A stretch of 8,424 nucleotides of DNA, from contig CAYNEL010000039.1 of NCBI GenBank assembly GCA_964396225.1, positions 1-8,424 of the forward strand, read 5' to 3'. The translations under genes and the position numbers were made by a program. Below are positions 1 to 5,591 of this stretch, one piece after another. Under the pieces are notes generated by a model. That model made no database searches. It was given only the letters and a program-made list of their open reading frames with translations, and was not told the origin of the DNA. This DNA comes from CAYNEL01 sp964396225. Lineage in GTDB: Bacteria; Patescibacteriota; Minisyncoccia; Moranbacterales; UBA1568. The stretch's first letter is position 1; every line of letters starts with the position of its first letter.

Positions 1-941
1 CCTTCGCCGTAGGCGATGACGGGTAGGCCGAAGGCCAGCGCCTCGGCCGCCGCCAGGCCGAAATCCTCCTCACACGGGAAGACCAGCGCCCGGGCCGAAC
101 GGTAGAGGTCAGCCAGCGCGGCGTCGTCGAGCCGGCCGACGAAGCGGGTGCGCGGTCCGGCCGCCTCGCGGAGCGCCGGAAGCTCCGGCCCTTCCCCCAC
201 TACCACGAGCGGCAGGTCGAGCTTGCGGAAAGCCTCCACGGCCAGGAGCGGCCGCTTGGACTTGGTGAGACGGGAAACGACCAGAAAGGGCCGTTCGGCG
301 GACGGCTGGGAGGCCTGGGCAGACGACGGGAAAGCCTCGGGGGTGAGGAGGAGGGGCGGCGGGACGACCGCGGCCTCGCGGCGGTAGTATTTGGCGATGC
401 GTTCCCGGGTGTAGGCCGAATTGGCGATGAGGGTATCCGGTCGGTCGGCCGCCTGGCGGTCCCAGACGCGCAGATAGGAGAGGGCGATGCGCTTCATGAG
501 GCCGAGCCGCTCCCCCGTCTCGCGGAGATACCGCTCGTTGTAATCCCAGACATAGCGCATGGGCGAGTGGAGATAGGCCAGATGGCGGGTGTTGAGACGC
601 GTCACGATACCCTTGCTCCAGGCGCCCGAAGAGGAGATGACCACGTCGAAATCGCGGAGGTCGAAGGTCTCCACCGCCACCGCGTAGAACGGCAGGAGAA
701 GGCGCGGCCGGCGGCGGAGGAAGCGCGGGAATTTCTGGAGGAAGGACGGCCGGATGTCGCGCCGGCGGAAAAATTCCCCCGCCCGCTCGGAAGCGTAGAG
801 GAGGGTGTAGATGGGTGCTTCGGGGAACATCTCAGCTACCACCCGGAGCACGCGTTCCGCGCCGCCGAGGCCAGTCAGGAAATCATGAACGATGGCTACT
901 TTCGGCCCGGTGTTCCGGTGGGTTGGGTGTTCTGTCCGCAT
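1..941 (-). CDS. GT4-family glycosyltransferase, 3' end cut by window edge
   Basis: A retaining GT-B glycosyltransferase that would move a sugar from an activated donor to a cell-surface glycan or lipid acceptor at the cytoplasmic face. About 313 residues are visible. The N-terminal Rossmann domain opens with KVAIVHDFLTGLGGAER (residues 14-30), a usual GT4 start with a glycine-rich loop. HSPMRYVWDY (125-134) and NSAYTRERI (174-182) follow. The C-terminal domain begins near PFLVVSRLTKSKRP (218-231), where the Arg and Lys usually contact donor phosphates. The E(x7)E donor motif spans E292-E300 in EEDFGLAAAE. The reading frame runs off the left edge just after this motif, so perhaps 40-70 residues are missing. 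The ATG at 941 has no clear SD; an in-frame TTG at 959 is a weaker alternative. Acceptor and sugar cannot be told from sequence. The family call is firm. Confidence 0.93.
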   Translation of the reverse strand, partial: MRTEHPTHRNTGPKVAIVHDFLTGLGGAERVLRVVAEMFPEAPIYTLLYASERAGEFFRRRDIRPSFLQKFPRFLRRRPRLLLPFYAVAVETFDLRDFDVVISSSGAWSKGIVTRLNTRHLAYLHSPMRYVWDYNERYLRETGERLGLMKRIALSYLRVWDRQAADRPDTLIANSAYTRERIAKYYRREAAVVPPPLLLTPEAFPSSAQASQPSAERPFLVVSRLTKSKRPLLAVEAFRKLDLPLVVVGEGPELPALREAAGPRTRFVGRLDDAALADLYRSARALVFPCEEDFGLAAAEALAFGLPVIAYGE

Positions 942-1010
942 AGAAAAAGAGGGGCGCAATGACAAAAATGCGTGCACAACCCTGTCGGGCGACACGAGTC
1001 CTCCTGGCTC

Positions 1011-1031
1011 CCAGTATACCATCGATACTGG
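1011..1031. repeat. Perfect 7-bp inverted repeat (operator-like)
   Basis: CCAGTAT, a 7-base spacer, then ATACTGG. The left arm contains most of the minus-strand -10 element, so a dimeric regulator bound here would block the glycosyltransferase promoter. There is no T-tract on either side, so it does not look like a terminator. No adjacent gene encodes a recognisable regulator. Confidence 0.5.
1013..1021 (-). promoter_or_regulatory. Extended -10 promoter for the leftmost glycosyltransferase
   Basis: Read on the minus strand this is TGGTATACT, an extended -10 (TGN plus TATACT). No good -35 lies 15-18 bases upstream, as is common for extended -10 promoters. It would start transcripts near 1006 and give a leader of about 65 nt before the ATG at 941. 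It sits inside the perfect inverted repeat at 1011-1031. Confidence 0.55.
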
Positions 1032-1073
1032 CCCCACAAACGGCTCTCGGATAAGCCTCAAACGGCTGATTTA

Positions 1074-1102
1074 TTGACTTTTCTATATTTTTATTGTATG
1101 AT
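1074..1102 (+). promoter_or_regulatory. Near-consensus sigma70 promoter for the plus-strand small gene
   Basis: TTGACT at 1074-1079 and TATGAT at 1097-1102 are separated by exactly 17 bases in an AT-rich stretch. Each hexamer differs from consensus at one position. Transcription should start near 1109, leaving a leader of about 28 nt that contains the AGGAGG SD. This is the best -35/-10 promoter in the window. Its position rules out longer upstream start codons (GTG 972, ATG 1098, ATG 1101) for the gene that follows. Confidence 0.85.
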
Positions 1103-1136
1103 GAAAAACATCGTACCTTGTCGAAAAGGAGGGTTC

Positions 1137-1412
1137 ATGAACATCTCACTGGTTGAGGAAAGTGTTATCGCTATGCTGTCAGGGTTGGCAGGAGCGGGAA
1201 TAACCTACGACCTCACCCCTGACATGGAGTCCGAAGTGGCTCGCTGGTGCCTCATCGTGGCCATAGGCCTTTTTGTAACAGGGCTGGTCTTCCTCATCAT
1301 GCGGGCCGCCGGAAGACTCCCCAGATGGGCGGCGAGAGACGCCCTGCGGGACACGAGCCATCTCGTTCCCGACGATGACCCTTGGCCGTGGTGGGACGAC
1401 CACAGACCATAG
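1137..1412 (+). CDS. Small single-pass membrane protein, 91 aa, unknown family
   Basis: I do not recognise this protein. The ATG at 1137 follows a strong SD (AAAAGGAGG, about 4 bases away) and a near-consensus promoter, and a classic terminator lies 17 bases past the TAG stop, so it is very likely a real gene. Residues 1-30 include a mildly hydrophobic Gly/Ala stretch (VIAMLSGLAGAG). Residues about 37-58 form one strong membrane helix ending at MRAAGR, so the basic C-terminal flank probably faces the cytoplasm. The C-terminal tail is basic at first (RLPRWAARDALR) and then acidic and tryptophan-rich (DDDPWPWWDD, residues about 79-88). No cysteine pair, lipobox or enzyme motif is seen. It may be a regulatory or accessory subunit of a membrane complex. 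It is monocistronic by the signals present. Confidence 0.8.
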   Translation: MNISLVEESVIAMLSGLAGAGITYDLTPDMESEVARWCLIVAIGLFVTGLVFLIMRAAGRLPRWAARDALRDTSHLVPDDDPWPWWDDHRP

Positions 1413-1428
1413 CGGCACGGACCCGTAC

Positions 1429-1465
1429 GACCGGACAGGAACACCTCCTGAGCCGGTCTTTTTTT
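1429..1465 (+). terminator. Rho-independent terminator after the 91-aa gene
   Basis: GACCGG (1429-1434) pairs with CCGGTC (1453-1458). Inside it, CAGGA (1436-1440) pairs with TCCTG (1446-1450) around the loop ACACC. Seven T residues follow directly. It separates the 91-aa gene from the two small genes downstream. Confidence 0.93.
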
Positions 1466-1473
1466 GAACTTTC

Positions 1474-1479
1474 TTGACA
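1474..1479 (+). promoter_or_regulatory. Consensus -35 hexamer without a clear -10
   Basis: A perfect TTGACA lies just after the terminator and about 80 bases before the 65-aa gene, where a promoter would be expected. The best hexamer at normal spacing (CAAGGT, 1497-1502) matches TATAAT poorly, and CATACG at 1490 is too close. Either the promoter is weak or activator-dependent, or the next two genes are reached by terminator read-through. Confidence 0.3.
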
Positions 1480-1559
1480 AATCAGCGAGCATACGGCAAG
1501 GTGCAAGGTCCTCGCAGAAGGACGCAGTCCCTTCCATTTTCCCACGAGAAGGAGGTCTT

Positions 1560-1757
1560 ATGCTCCTGCAGCTGACGCACCATCCGCTCCAGGGCGGCGT
1601 GTCGTTTCTCGGCAGTTTCATCGCTTACCGACCGGAGTATCCGCTCCTAGATCCCCACCAGCTCCTCATGCCGGTAGCGTGCATGGCCTGGGTGATCCTC
1701 TTCATCGGCTGGAACATGCTGGCCCCCGTCGAGCCGCCCCCTGGAGAAAAACCATGA
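1560..1757 (+). CDS. Small single-pass membrane protein, 65 aa, unknown family
   Basis: An unrecognised protein. The ATG at 1560 lies 5 bases after GAAGGAGG, one of the strongest SD sequences in the window, which fixes this start over an in-frame upstream one at 1464. The N-terminal 30 residues are soluble and histidine-bearing (THHPLQGG near 6-13). Residues about 34-55 (LLMPVACMAWVILFIGWNML) form one membrane helix, and the tail is short and proline-rich (PVEPPPGEKP). Its TGA overlaps the next gene's start as ATGA, so the two are translationally coupled and their products probably act together. No enzyme motif is present. A subunit-like or regulatory role is possible but unproven. Confidence 0.75.
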   Translation: MLLQLTHHPLQGGVSFLGSFIAYRPEYPLLDPHQLLMPVACMAWVILFIGWNMLAPVEPPPGEKP

Positions 1758-1933
1758 CTGAGAATATCCTCCCGGGCATCACCCTCGTGCTGTTCATCTG
1801 TCTCGTGGTCTGGATCTCCTGGCGGAAGAAAGGAAAGAAGAAGCCGCACCGCGGTGCCGGTCTCGTCACTCCGGAAGTCATCCCGCGCCGATCGCACGCG
1901 AAGGAGTTGGAGGATGAACGCCGCCTCCCGTGA
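1754..1933 (+). CDS. Small membrane-anchored basic protein, 59 aa, unknown family
   Basis: An unrecognised protein. The ATG overlaps the preceding stop (ATGA), with GGAG at 1743-1746 as SD. Residues about 6-22 (LPGITLVLFICLVVWISW) form a single N-terminal membrane helix. It is followed at once by RKKGKKK, so by the positive-inside rule the N-terminus is outside and the remaining 35 residues are cytoplasmic. That tail is highly charged (RRSHAKELEDERR). The arrangement resembles small accessory subunits of membrane complexes in general, but nothing identifies a specific one. A strong terminator begins 22 bases past the TGA. Confidence 0.75.
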   Translation: MTENILPGITLVLFICLVVWISWRKKGKKKPHRGAGLVTPEVIPRRSHAKELEDERRLP

Positions 1934-1955
1934 TATTCCGCGATCCGTCCCACTG

Positions 1956-1990
1956 CACCCCGTTCCCCTCGTGGAACGCGGGTGTTTTTT
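1956..1990 (+). terminator. Rho-independent terminator closing the plus-strand island
   Basis: CACCC-CGTTCC (1956-1966) pairs with GGAACG-c-GGGTG (1973-1984), an 11-bp stem with a one-base bulge around the loop CCTCGT. Six T residues follow (1985-1990). The T-tract runs into the TAA stop of the convergent glycosyltransferase (1989-1991). On the minus strand the stem has no T-tract, so it terminates the plus strand only. Confidence 0.9.
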
Positions 1991-3107
1991 ATGCCTGCAG
2001 AATCCTCGCCAACTCCGCGGCGCAGCGCTCCCAACTGAAACGCGAGAGGTTCTCCCGGCCCGCCCGGACGAGCGCCGCGCGTTTCTCCCCGTCCGTCAGG
2101 ACGAGGTGCAGCGCCTCAGCGATGAGGTACGGTTCTTCAGGGAGCACCATCACTGCCCCCTCCCCCGCCACTTCGGGCAACGATGAACAGCTGGAGATGA
2201 TGACCGGGGTCCCGGCCGCCTGGGCCTCGAGCACCGGCAGGCCGAAACCCTCGTAGAGCGTGGGGAATAGGAAAGCTTCGGCCCCCTGGAGGAGCTCCCG
2301 CTTCTCCGTTTCGCTCACGTAGCCGGGCTCCTCAATGGAGTCTTTGAATTTCGAGTGCCGGATCCTGGATCGGATGGCCGCGTAGCCATGGCCCGGTTTG
2401 CCAGCCAGGATGAGGCGGTGCGGCAACCCTTGGGCCGCCTTGAGCAACTCGAACGCCTCGATGATACGTACTACGTTCTTGCGCTCCTCAAGCCGTCCGA
2501 TGAAAAGGAAGTAGGGTGTCACGTTCCCCTCGCCGCCGGATCGGGCTACGGCCGTAGGAGGCTGGCCATTGGAAATTGGAAATTGGAAATTGGAATTTTT
2601 TTCATCATACCCCTCGTAGATCACGCGTATCTTCGCCTCCGGCACCCCGTAGAGACGGACCAGATCCTGTTTGGTGTTTTCCGAAACCGCCACGACCGTA
2701 CTGGCCGCCCGCACCGAATGCCGGATGGACCAGCGCATGTAGAGACGCTCCCAGAAACCGTACCCCTGCGGTACGACCTCGTACTCCAGACCGTGCACTG
2801 TGACCACCGTCCGCCGGGGATGGATGAGGGGCACGGTGTGGGCCGGCACGAAGAGGATGTCCGGTCGGTCGGAGAGCATGGCGAGCGAGAGGCGGCCTTG
2901 GGTCCAGAGCCGGGGCGCCCAGAGCTTCTTCACTTTCCAGGCGGGCGGCAGGTCGAAATCGGGCGCCTGATCGGAACGCAGATAGAGCGTCACCGGCTCG
3001 TCCCGGAGCGGTCCGCGGAGATGGCGGATGACCTGGTAGGCGTATTCCTCGATCCCGGTGCGGCGGCGGAGGAAGGCCCGGGACCCGTCGATGGCGATGG
3101 CAGGCAT
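1989..3107 (-). CDS. GT4-family glycosyltransferase, 372 aa, with repeat-derived linker
   Basis: A complete GT-B glycosyltransferase for surface glycan synthesis, predicted cytoplasmic or peripheral to the membrane. The N-terminal domain (about 1-165) has IDGSRAFLRRRTGIEEYAYQ (6-25), typical of the mannosyltransferase-like group, then VTVHGLEYE (102-110) and VAVSENTKQDL (139-149). The C-terminal domain begins at PYFLFIGRLEERKN (198-211) and carries the E(x7)E motif at E286-E294 (EGFGLPVLE) and GTPVI (299-303). The start at 3107 is chosen because AGGAG lies 9 bases upstream; the frame stays open beyond it, but those residues look like non-protein sequence. The ATG is 11 bases past the hydrolase stop, and the SD begins within that stop (TAGGAG), so the two are co-transcribed. 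Residues about 170-195 are an odd linker encoded partly by a 7-bp tandem repeat and a run of seven A. Confidence 0.94.
   Translation of the reverse strand: MPAIAIDGSRAFLRRRTGIEEYAYQVIRHLRGPLRDEPVTLYLRSDQAPDFDLPPAWKVKKLWAPRLWTQGRLSLAMLSDRPDILFVPAHTVPLIHPRRTVVTVHGLEYEVVPQGYGFWERLYMRWSIRHSVRAASTVVAVSENTKQDLVRLYGVPEAKIRVIYEGYDEKNSNFQFPISNGQPPTAVARSGGEGNVTPYFLFIGRLEERKNVVRIIEAFELLKAAQGLPHRLILAGKPGHGYAAIRSRIRHSKFKDSIEEPGYVSETEKRELLQGAEAFLFPTLYEGFGLPVLEAQAAGTPVIISSCSSLPEVAGEGAVMVLPEEPYLIAEALHLVLTDGEKRAALVRAGRENLSRFSWERCAAELARILQA
2568..2595. repeat. 7-bp tandem repeat, four perfect copies, inside a glycosyltransferase gene
   Basis: Four uninterrupted copies of ATTGGAA (plus strand), followed by seven T. 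On the coding strand it reads TTCCAAT repeats, giving NFQFPISN in the glycosyltransferase. Because 7 is not a multiple of 3, a unit passes through all three frames every 21 bases and contains no stop in the frame used. The block is strikingly AT-rich against its GC-rich surroundings. Confidence 0.95.
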
Positions 3108-3118
3108 AGCGCGGACTC

Positions 3119-4174
3119 CTATGAATCGCCCTTGACGTGGCGGTCGAAGAAAGCCGTGGTGCGTTCCATCACCGTCAGCCAGGCGATGGTGAACTCGTGC
3201 GGCTGGCCCGGGTAGACGTGGTAGGTCACTTCCTTGCCGGCGTTCCGGAGGGCTTCGGCCAGCCGGTCGGACCATTCCACCGGGACGCTGTCGTCGGCCG
3301 TGCCGTGGTGGAGGAGGACGGGCGCCCGCACCCGGTCGAGGAAATGGATGGCCGAGATGTTCCGCCAGAAAGGAGCGTTGTCGTCAGGCGTCCCGTAGAA
3401 GGTGGTGATGCGGTCGGCCGTCTCGGGACGGCTCCGCGTCCAGCGCTGGAAATTGTCGGCTTGGTCGGCCGAGACCGGTGCAAACAGCACCGCCGCCCGA
3501 ACGAGATCCGGCTGCGTCACGAGGATATTGGTAGTGACACCGCCGCCCATCGAGTGACCGAGCATCCCGACGCGGGTGCCGTCCAGGTACGGGAGGCCAC
3601 TTTGCCGCACGGCGTACACCAGATTGATGACATCCTCGACATAGCCCAGGCGGAACCGGATGTCGGCCTCGGGATCCTTGTCGGATTGGGCGTGGTTGCG
3701 GTAGTCGGGGTGGAGGACGGCGTAACCCCGGCGGGCGAGGTAGTCCTGCTCGCGCTTCAAGCCGCGGCCGTTGGTGTAGATGGCCGGATCGATGTAGCCG
3801 TGGTTGAGCACCAGCACCGGAAACCCGCCGGCGGGCGGCGTTCCGGAGGGCACGTTCATGATGCCCGAGATGGTGAGGGCGCCGCTCTTGTAGGTGATGA
3901 AGTGCCGGGTGTAGGCTTCGTTCCGGTCGAGCACCTGTCCCACCGTAAGGTCCCGACCGTCATAGGTCTTCTCGGAGAGGGCCGGAAGCGAGACCGGATC
4001 ATAGGCGGCGGGACTCTCCTTTGGCTCCTCGGCCGGTTGCGGTTCCACGGCCCGTTCATTGTCGGCCGGCACGCTCCCCGGAACGGCCGGGACGGCATCC
4101 CGGGCGAACAGCCACCAGGCGAAGAACGCCGCGAGGAGGATGAGGACAGCCAGGAAAAAAGGTTTCATAGGCAT
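3119..4174 (-). CDS. Membrane-anchored alpha/beta hydrolase, S9 peptidase-like, 351 aa
   Basis: A serine hydrolase of the prolyl-oligopeptidase/dienelactone-hydrolase type, acting outside the membrane on an ester or peptide; the substrate is unknown. Residues 4-23 form an uncleaved or cleavable signal helix (MKPFFLAVLILLAAFFAWW). A Pro/Glu/Ala-rich spacer (about 25-60) follows, then the catalytic domain (about 90-350). The triad is complete: Ser208 in GHSMGG, Asp294 in HHGTADDSVP, His326 in GQPHEF. LNHGY (123-127) supplies the oxyanion-hole region. The first ATG at 4174 lies 5 bases after a TATCAT -10, so the transcript may be leaderless; a second ATG at 4168 has a weak GGGA upstream and is equally plausible. 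It is followed by a glycosyltransferase in the same operon, which suggests trimming or deacylation of a surface glycan or lipid. That link is inference. Confidence 0.92.
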   Translation of the reverse strand: MPMKPFFLAVLILLAAFFAWWLFARDAVPAVPGSVPADNERAVEPQPAEEPKESPAAYDPVSLPALSEKTYDGRDLTVGQVLDRNEAYTRHFITYKSGALTISGIMNVPSGTPPAGGFPVLVLNHGYIDPAIYTNGRGLKREQDYLARRGYAVLHPDYRNHAQSDKDPEADIRFRLGYVEDVINLVYAVRQSGLPYLDGTRVGMLGHSMGGGVTTNILVTQPDLVRAAVLFAPVSADQADNFQRWTRSRPETADRITTFYGTPDDNAPFWRNISAIHFLDRVRAPVLLHHGTADDSVPVEWSDRLAEALRNAGKEVTYHVYPGQPHEFTIAWLTVMERTTAFFDRHVKGDS

Positions 4175-4179
4175 CCCGT

Positions 4180-4208
4180 ATGATAGCCGAAAACCGCCGT
4201 TTTGTCTC
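4180..4208 (-). promoter_or_regulatory. Promoter of the hydrolase-glycosyltransferase operon
   Basis: On the minus strand, GAGACA (4208-4203) and TATCAT (4185-4180) are 17 bases apart, matching consensus at 4 and 5 of 6 positions. The expected transcription start (about 4172-4174) falls on the first ATG of the hydrolase, so the message may lack a leader. Confidence 0.5.
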
Positions 4209-4210
4209 TC

Positions 4211-4248
4211 AGGAAACCGGAAACCCCGCCCAGATCCTGGGGCGGGGT
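4211..4248 (-). terminator. Probable terminator of the extracytoplasmic-protein gene
   Basis: A perfect 9-bp stem, ACCCCGCCC (4223-4231) with GGGCGGGGT (4240-4248), encloses an 8-base loop about 30 bases past the TGA at 4277. On the minus strand the stem is followed by TTTCCGGTTTCC, an interrupted T-rich tail rather than a clean U-tract. The stem is very stable; the tail is weaker than usual. Confidence 0.65.
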
Positions 4249-4276
4249 CGGAACGGGCTTTACGGAAGCCGGTCGG

Positions 4277-4924
4277 TCAATTGGCCGAAGGCATGCCGGG
4301 GACGGTCACTCCCGCGGGGAGCTTGTCCTGGTACTGCTTCATCATCTCGGCCGCATTTTGCATCATGGCGCACTGGTCGGTAAAGGTGATGTCGCTCGGG
4401 AGCGAGAGATCCACCGCGCCGCCCTTGTCGCACCGGATATCGGGCATGTCGCGGAGCACCTCGTCGGACGAGGCCTTGTAGTCCTGGGCCGGCTGGCTGT
4501 TTCCCTCCGGCATCGAACCCTTCAGGCTCTCGAGGCACGAGAGGTCCATCTTGAAGCCCTGCTTGGTCGAGGGCGTCCAGCTGTAGACCGTCTGGCCGTC
4601 CGAAAGCACATACGTCTCCATCCCGCCCACGCTCATCTGGGAACGGTACTTCTTGCCGTCCACATCCATCTTCACCTCCGTAGCGTTCTCGCCTTCACCC
4701 ATGGTATAGGTGCACGAGAGCTTCTGTCCGCCGGCGATGGCTTTCAGCCAGTCGGTCATACCCGAGTCGGCTTCCGTCCCTTCGGGCGCCATCTCGGCAC
4801 TCTCCGCCGGCGTGGCTTCCTGGAGGCCGGCCATCTGGTCGTCGGCCTGGCGTCCCATGAGAAACCAGACGATGAGGATAAGCGCGATGACGATAGCGAT
4901 CGCGACCACCACTTTCTTGTTCAT
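4277..4924 (-). CDS. Membrane-anchored extracytoplasmic protein, 215 aa, DUF4412-like
   Basis: Function unknown. Residues 4-23 form a signal-anchor helix after MNKK. There is no lipobox cysteine, so it is not a lipoprotein. An acidic, Ala/Pro-rich spacer (25-55) leads to a folded domain (about 57-195). This domain has KLSCTYTMG (69-77), VDGKKYRSQM (88-97), a METYVLSDGQTVYSW segment (102-116) and LPSDITFTD (165-173). The order 'VDGKxR...M.....SDG...YSW....GFKM' recalls extracytoplasmic DUF4412/LolA-like beta-sheet proteins and a group of CPR hypothetical proteins I remember, but I cannot confirm it. Four cysteines (71, 130, 155, 175) could make two disulfides outside the cell. The start at 4924 is chosen for its classical signal anchor; there is no SD. 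An upstream in-frame ATG at 4966 lies too close to the -10 to be transcribed intact. Confidence 0.85.
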   Translation of the reverse strand: MNKKVVVAIAIVIALILIVWFLMGRQADDQMAGLQEATPAESAEMAPEGTEADSGMTDWLKAIAGGQKLSCTYTMGEGENATEVKMDVDGKKYRSQMSVGGMETYVLSDGQTVYSWTPSTKQGFKMDLSCLESLKGSMPEGNSQPAQDYKASSDEVLRDMPDIRCDKGGAVDLSLPSDITFTDQCAMMQNAAEMMKQYQDKLPAGVTVPGMPSAN

Positions 4925-4969
4925 ATATCGTAATGGATAAAGGATAAGGCTTCCCCTGCTCTCCATTCC

Positions 4970-4975
4970 AGTATA
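4970..4975 (-). promoter_or_regulatory. -10 element of the extracytoplasmic-protein gene
   Basis: The minus strand reads GAGTATACTGGAATGG. TATACT would start RNA near 4963, giving a leader of about 40 nt before the ATG at 4924. I see no matching -35. The same TATACTGG occurs before two other minus-strand genes here. Confidence 0.5.
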
Positions 4976-5003
4976 CTCCTCTTTCGGGCCGGGGCCGACA
5001 GGG

Positions 5004-5507
5004 TCAGAGTTTGCGACTGTCATAAGCCCAGTGGAGAATGGCCTGGCGCTGGCGGGGCCGGCAGAAGACGTCTCCGGTCCGGCAGTGCCGGCGGAGCTGG
5101 GCGATATGGCGGGTGACGGCTTTCCAGCGGGCGATCTGGCGCTCGTCCTCCCCCGGCAGGCGCCGGCCCAGGAAGTAGCGACAGTACCACTGGAACCAGC
5201 CGCGGGGATCGTCCGGATGGATCCAGCCCTTCCGCCGCCACTCCCCAAGCGGCTGGGAGGCGTTCACTTTGAAATAATTGAGCGAAGCGTCGCGCCGCCC
5301 GGGCGAGAGCTTGGCTCCGCGGAACCAGCTCTCCGGGAACTCGTCCCGGCAGTCGGTCATGTATTTGCCGCCGAAGACGCCCAACCGGAGCATCTCTCGG
5401 GGCGTGAGATCGGGTCGGAAATCCGGATGGAAGTGTTTGCCGACGGGCGCGGTCAGAACATAGCGATAGCCGTCCTGCATCCGGTCATGGACAGTCACGG
5501 TGCGCAT
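5004..5507 (-). CDS. Conserved uncharacterised protein, 167 aa
   Basis: I recognise the pattern but not a function. My recollection is that proteins with this core are spread across many bacteria and some eukaryotes and are annotated only as hypothetical. The conserved-looking stretches are HPDFRPDLTPREMLRLGVFG (27-46), GGKYMTDCRDEFPESWF (46-62), AKLSPGRRD (65-73), GWIHPDDPRGWFQWYCRYF (94-112) and the C-terminal RPRQRQAILHWAYDSRKL (150-167). It has no signal peptide or membrane helix and is very rich in Arg, Trp and Tyr, with cysteines at 53, 109, 142 and 149. The aromatic/basic clusters would suit nucleic-acid or nucleotide binding, but this is a guess. The ATG lies 8 bases from a TATACT -10, so it may be leaderless; GGAGG just before it is only 3 bases from the ATG, too close for a normal SD. 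Confidence 0.9.
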   Translation of the reverse strand: MRTVTVHDRMQDGYRYVLTAPVGKHFHPDFRPDLTPREMLRLGVFGGKYMTDCRDEFPESWFRGAKLSPGRRDASLNYFKVNASQPLGEWRRKGWIHPDDPRGWFQWYCRYFLGRRLPGEDERQIARWKAVTRHIAQLRRHCRTGDVFCRPRQRQAILHWAYDSRKL

Positions 5508-5515
5508 ATGCCTCC

Positions 5516-5521
5516 AGTATA
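5516..5521 (-). promoter_or_regulatory. -10 element giving a probably leaderless transcript
   Basis: The minus strand reads TTATACTGGAGGCATATG. The -10 TATACT ends 8 bases before the ATG at 5507, so RNA would start at or within about 3 bases of the start codon, downstream of the GGAGG. The element follows the upstream gene's terminator by only 4 bases. No -35 is visible. Confidence 0.5.
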
Positions 5522-5525
5522 ACCG

Positions 5526-5564
5526 AAAAAGAAAAACGGGAAGCGACTTGCGATCGCTTCCCGT
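5526..5564 (-). terminator. Strong rho-independent terminator of the 150-aa gene
   Basis: A perfect 10-bp stem, ACGGGAAGCG (5536-5545) with CGCTTCCCGT (5555-5564), encloses a 9-base loop. On the minus strand it is followed by TTTTTCTTTTTC. It lies 27 bases past the TGA of the 150-aa gene and directly abuts the next gene's -10. Confidence 0.95.
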
Positions 5565-5591
5565 GACACATCCCCGATACTCCCGCGCCCG

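Noticed and set aside
983..994. TGTCG-GG-CGACA hairpin in the left intergenic region
   Set aside because: Only five pairs with a two-base loop and no T-tract; expected by chance at this GC content.
972..1136. N-terminal extension of the 91-aa protein from GTG 972 or ATG 1098/1101
   Set aside because: The promoter -10 is at 1097-1102, so these codons lie upstream of or within the promoter; the SD points to 1137.
2355..3215. Plus-strand open frame of 286 codons opposite the glycosyltransferase
   Set aside because: Antisense shadow: no SD, no motif, and it crosses the repeat and the hydrolase stop without any sign of coding selection.
3108..3275. 56-residue N-terminal extension of the second glycosyltransferase
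   Set aside because: It overlaps the hydrolase 3' end, lacks family similarity, and the SD and the family's normal N-terminus (AIDGSRAF) both place the start at 3107.
3137..4183. Long plus-strand open frame of 348 codons opposite the hydrolase
   Set aside because: The minus strand carries a complete hydrolase with an intact triad. The antisense frame has low-complexity Gly/Val/Arg composition and no domain, as expected in GC-rich DNA.
4202..4933. Plus-strand frame of 243 codons opposite the extracytoplasmic-protein gene
   Set aside because: It begins inside the terminator region and reads through the complement of a gene with a clear signal anchor; His/Arg/Leu-rich shadow.
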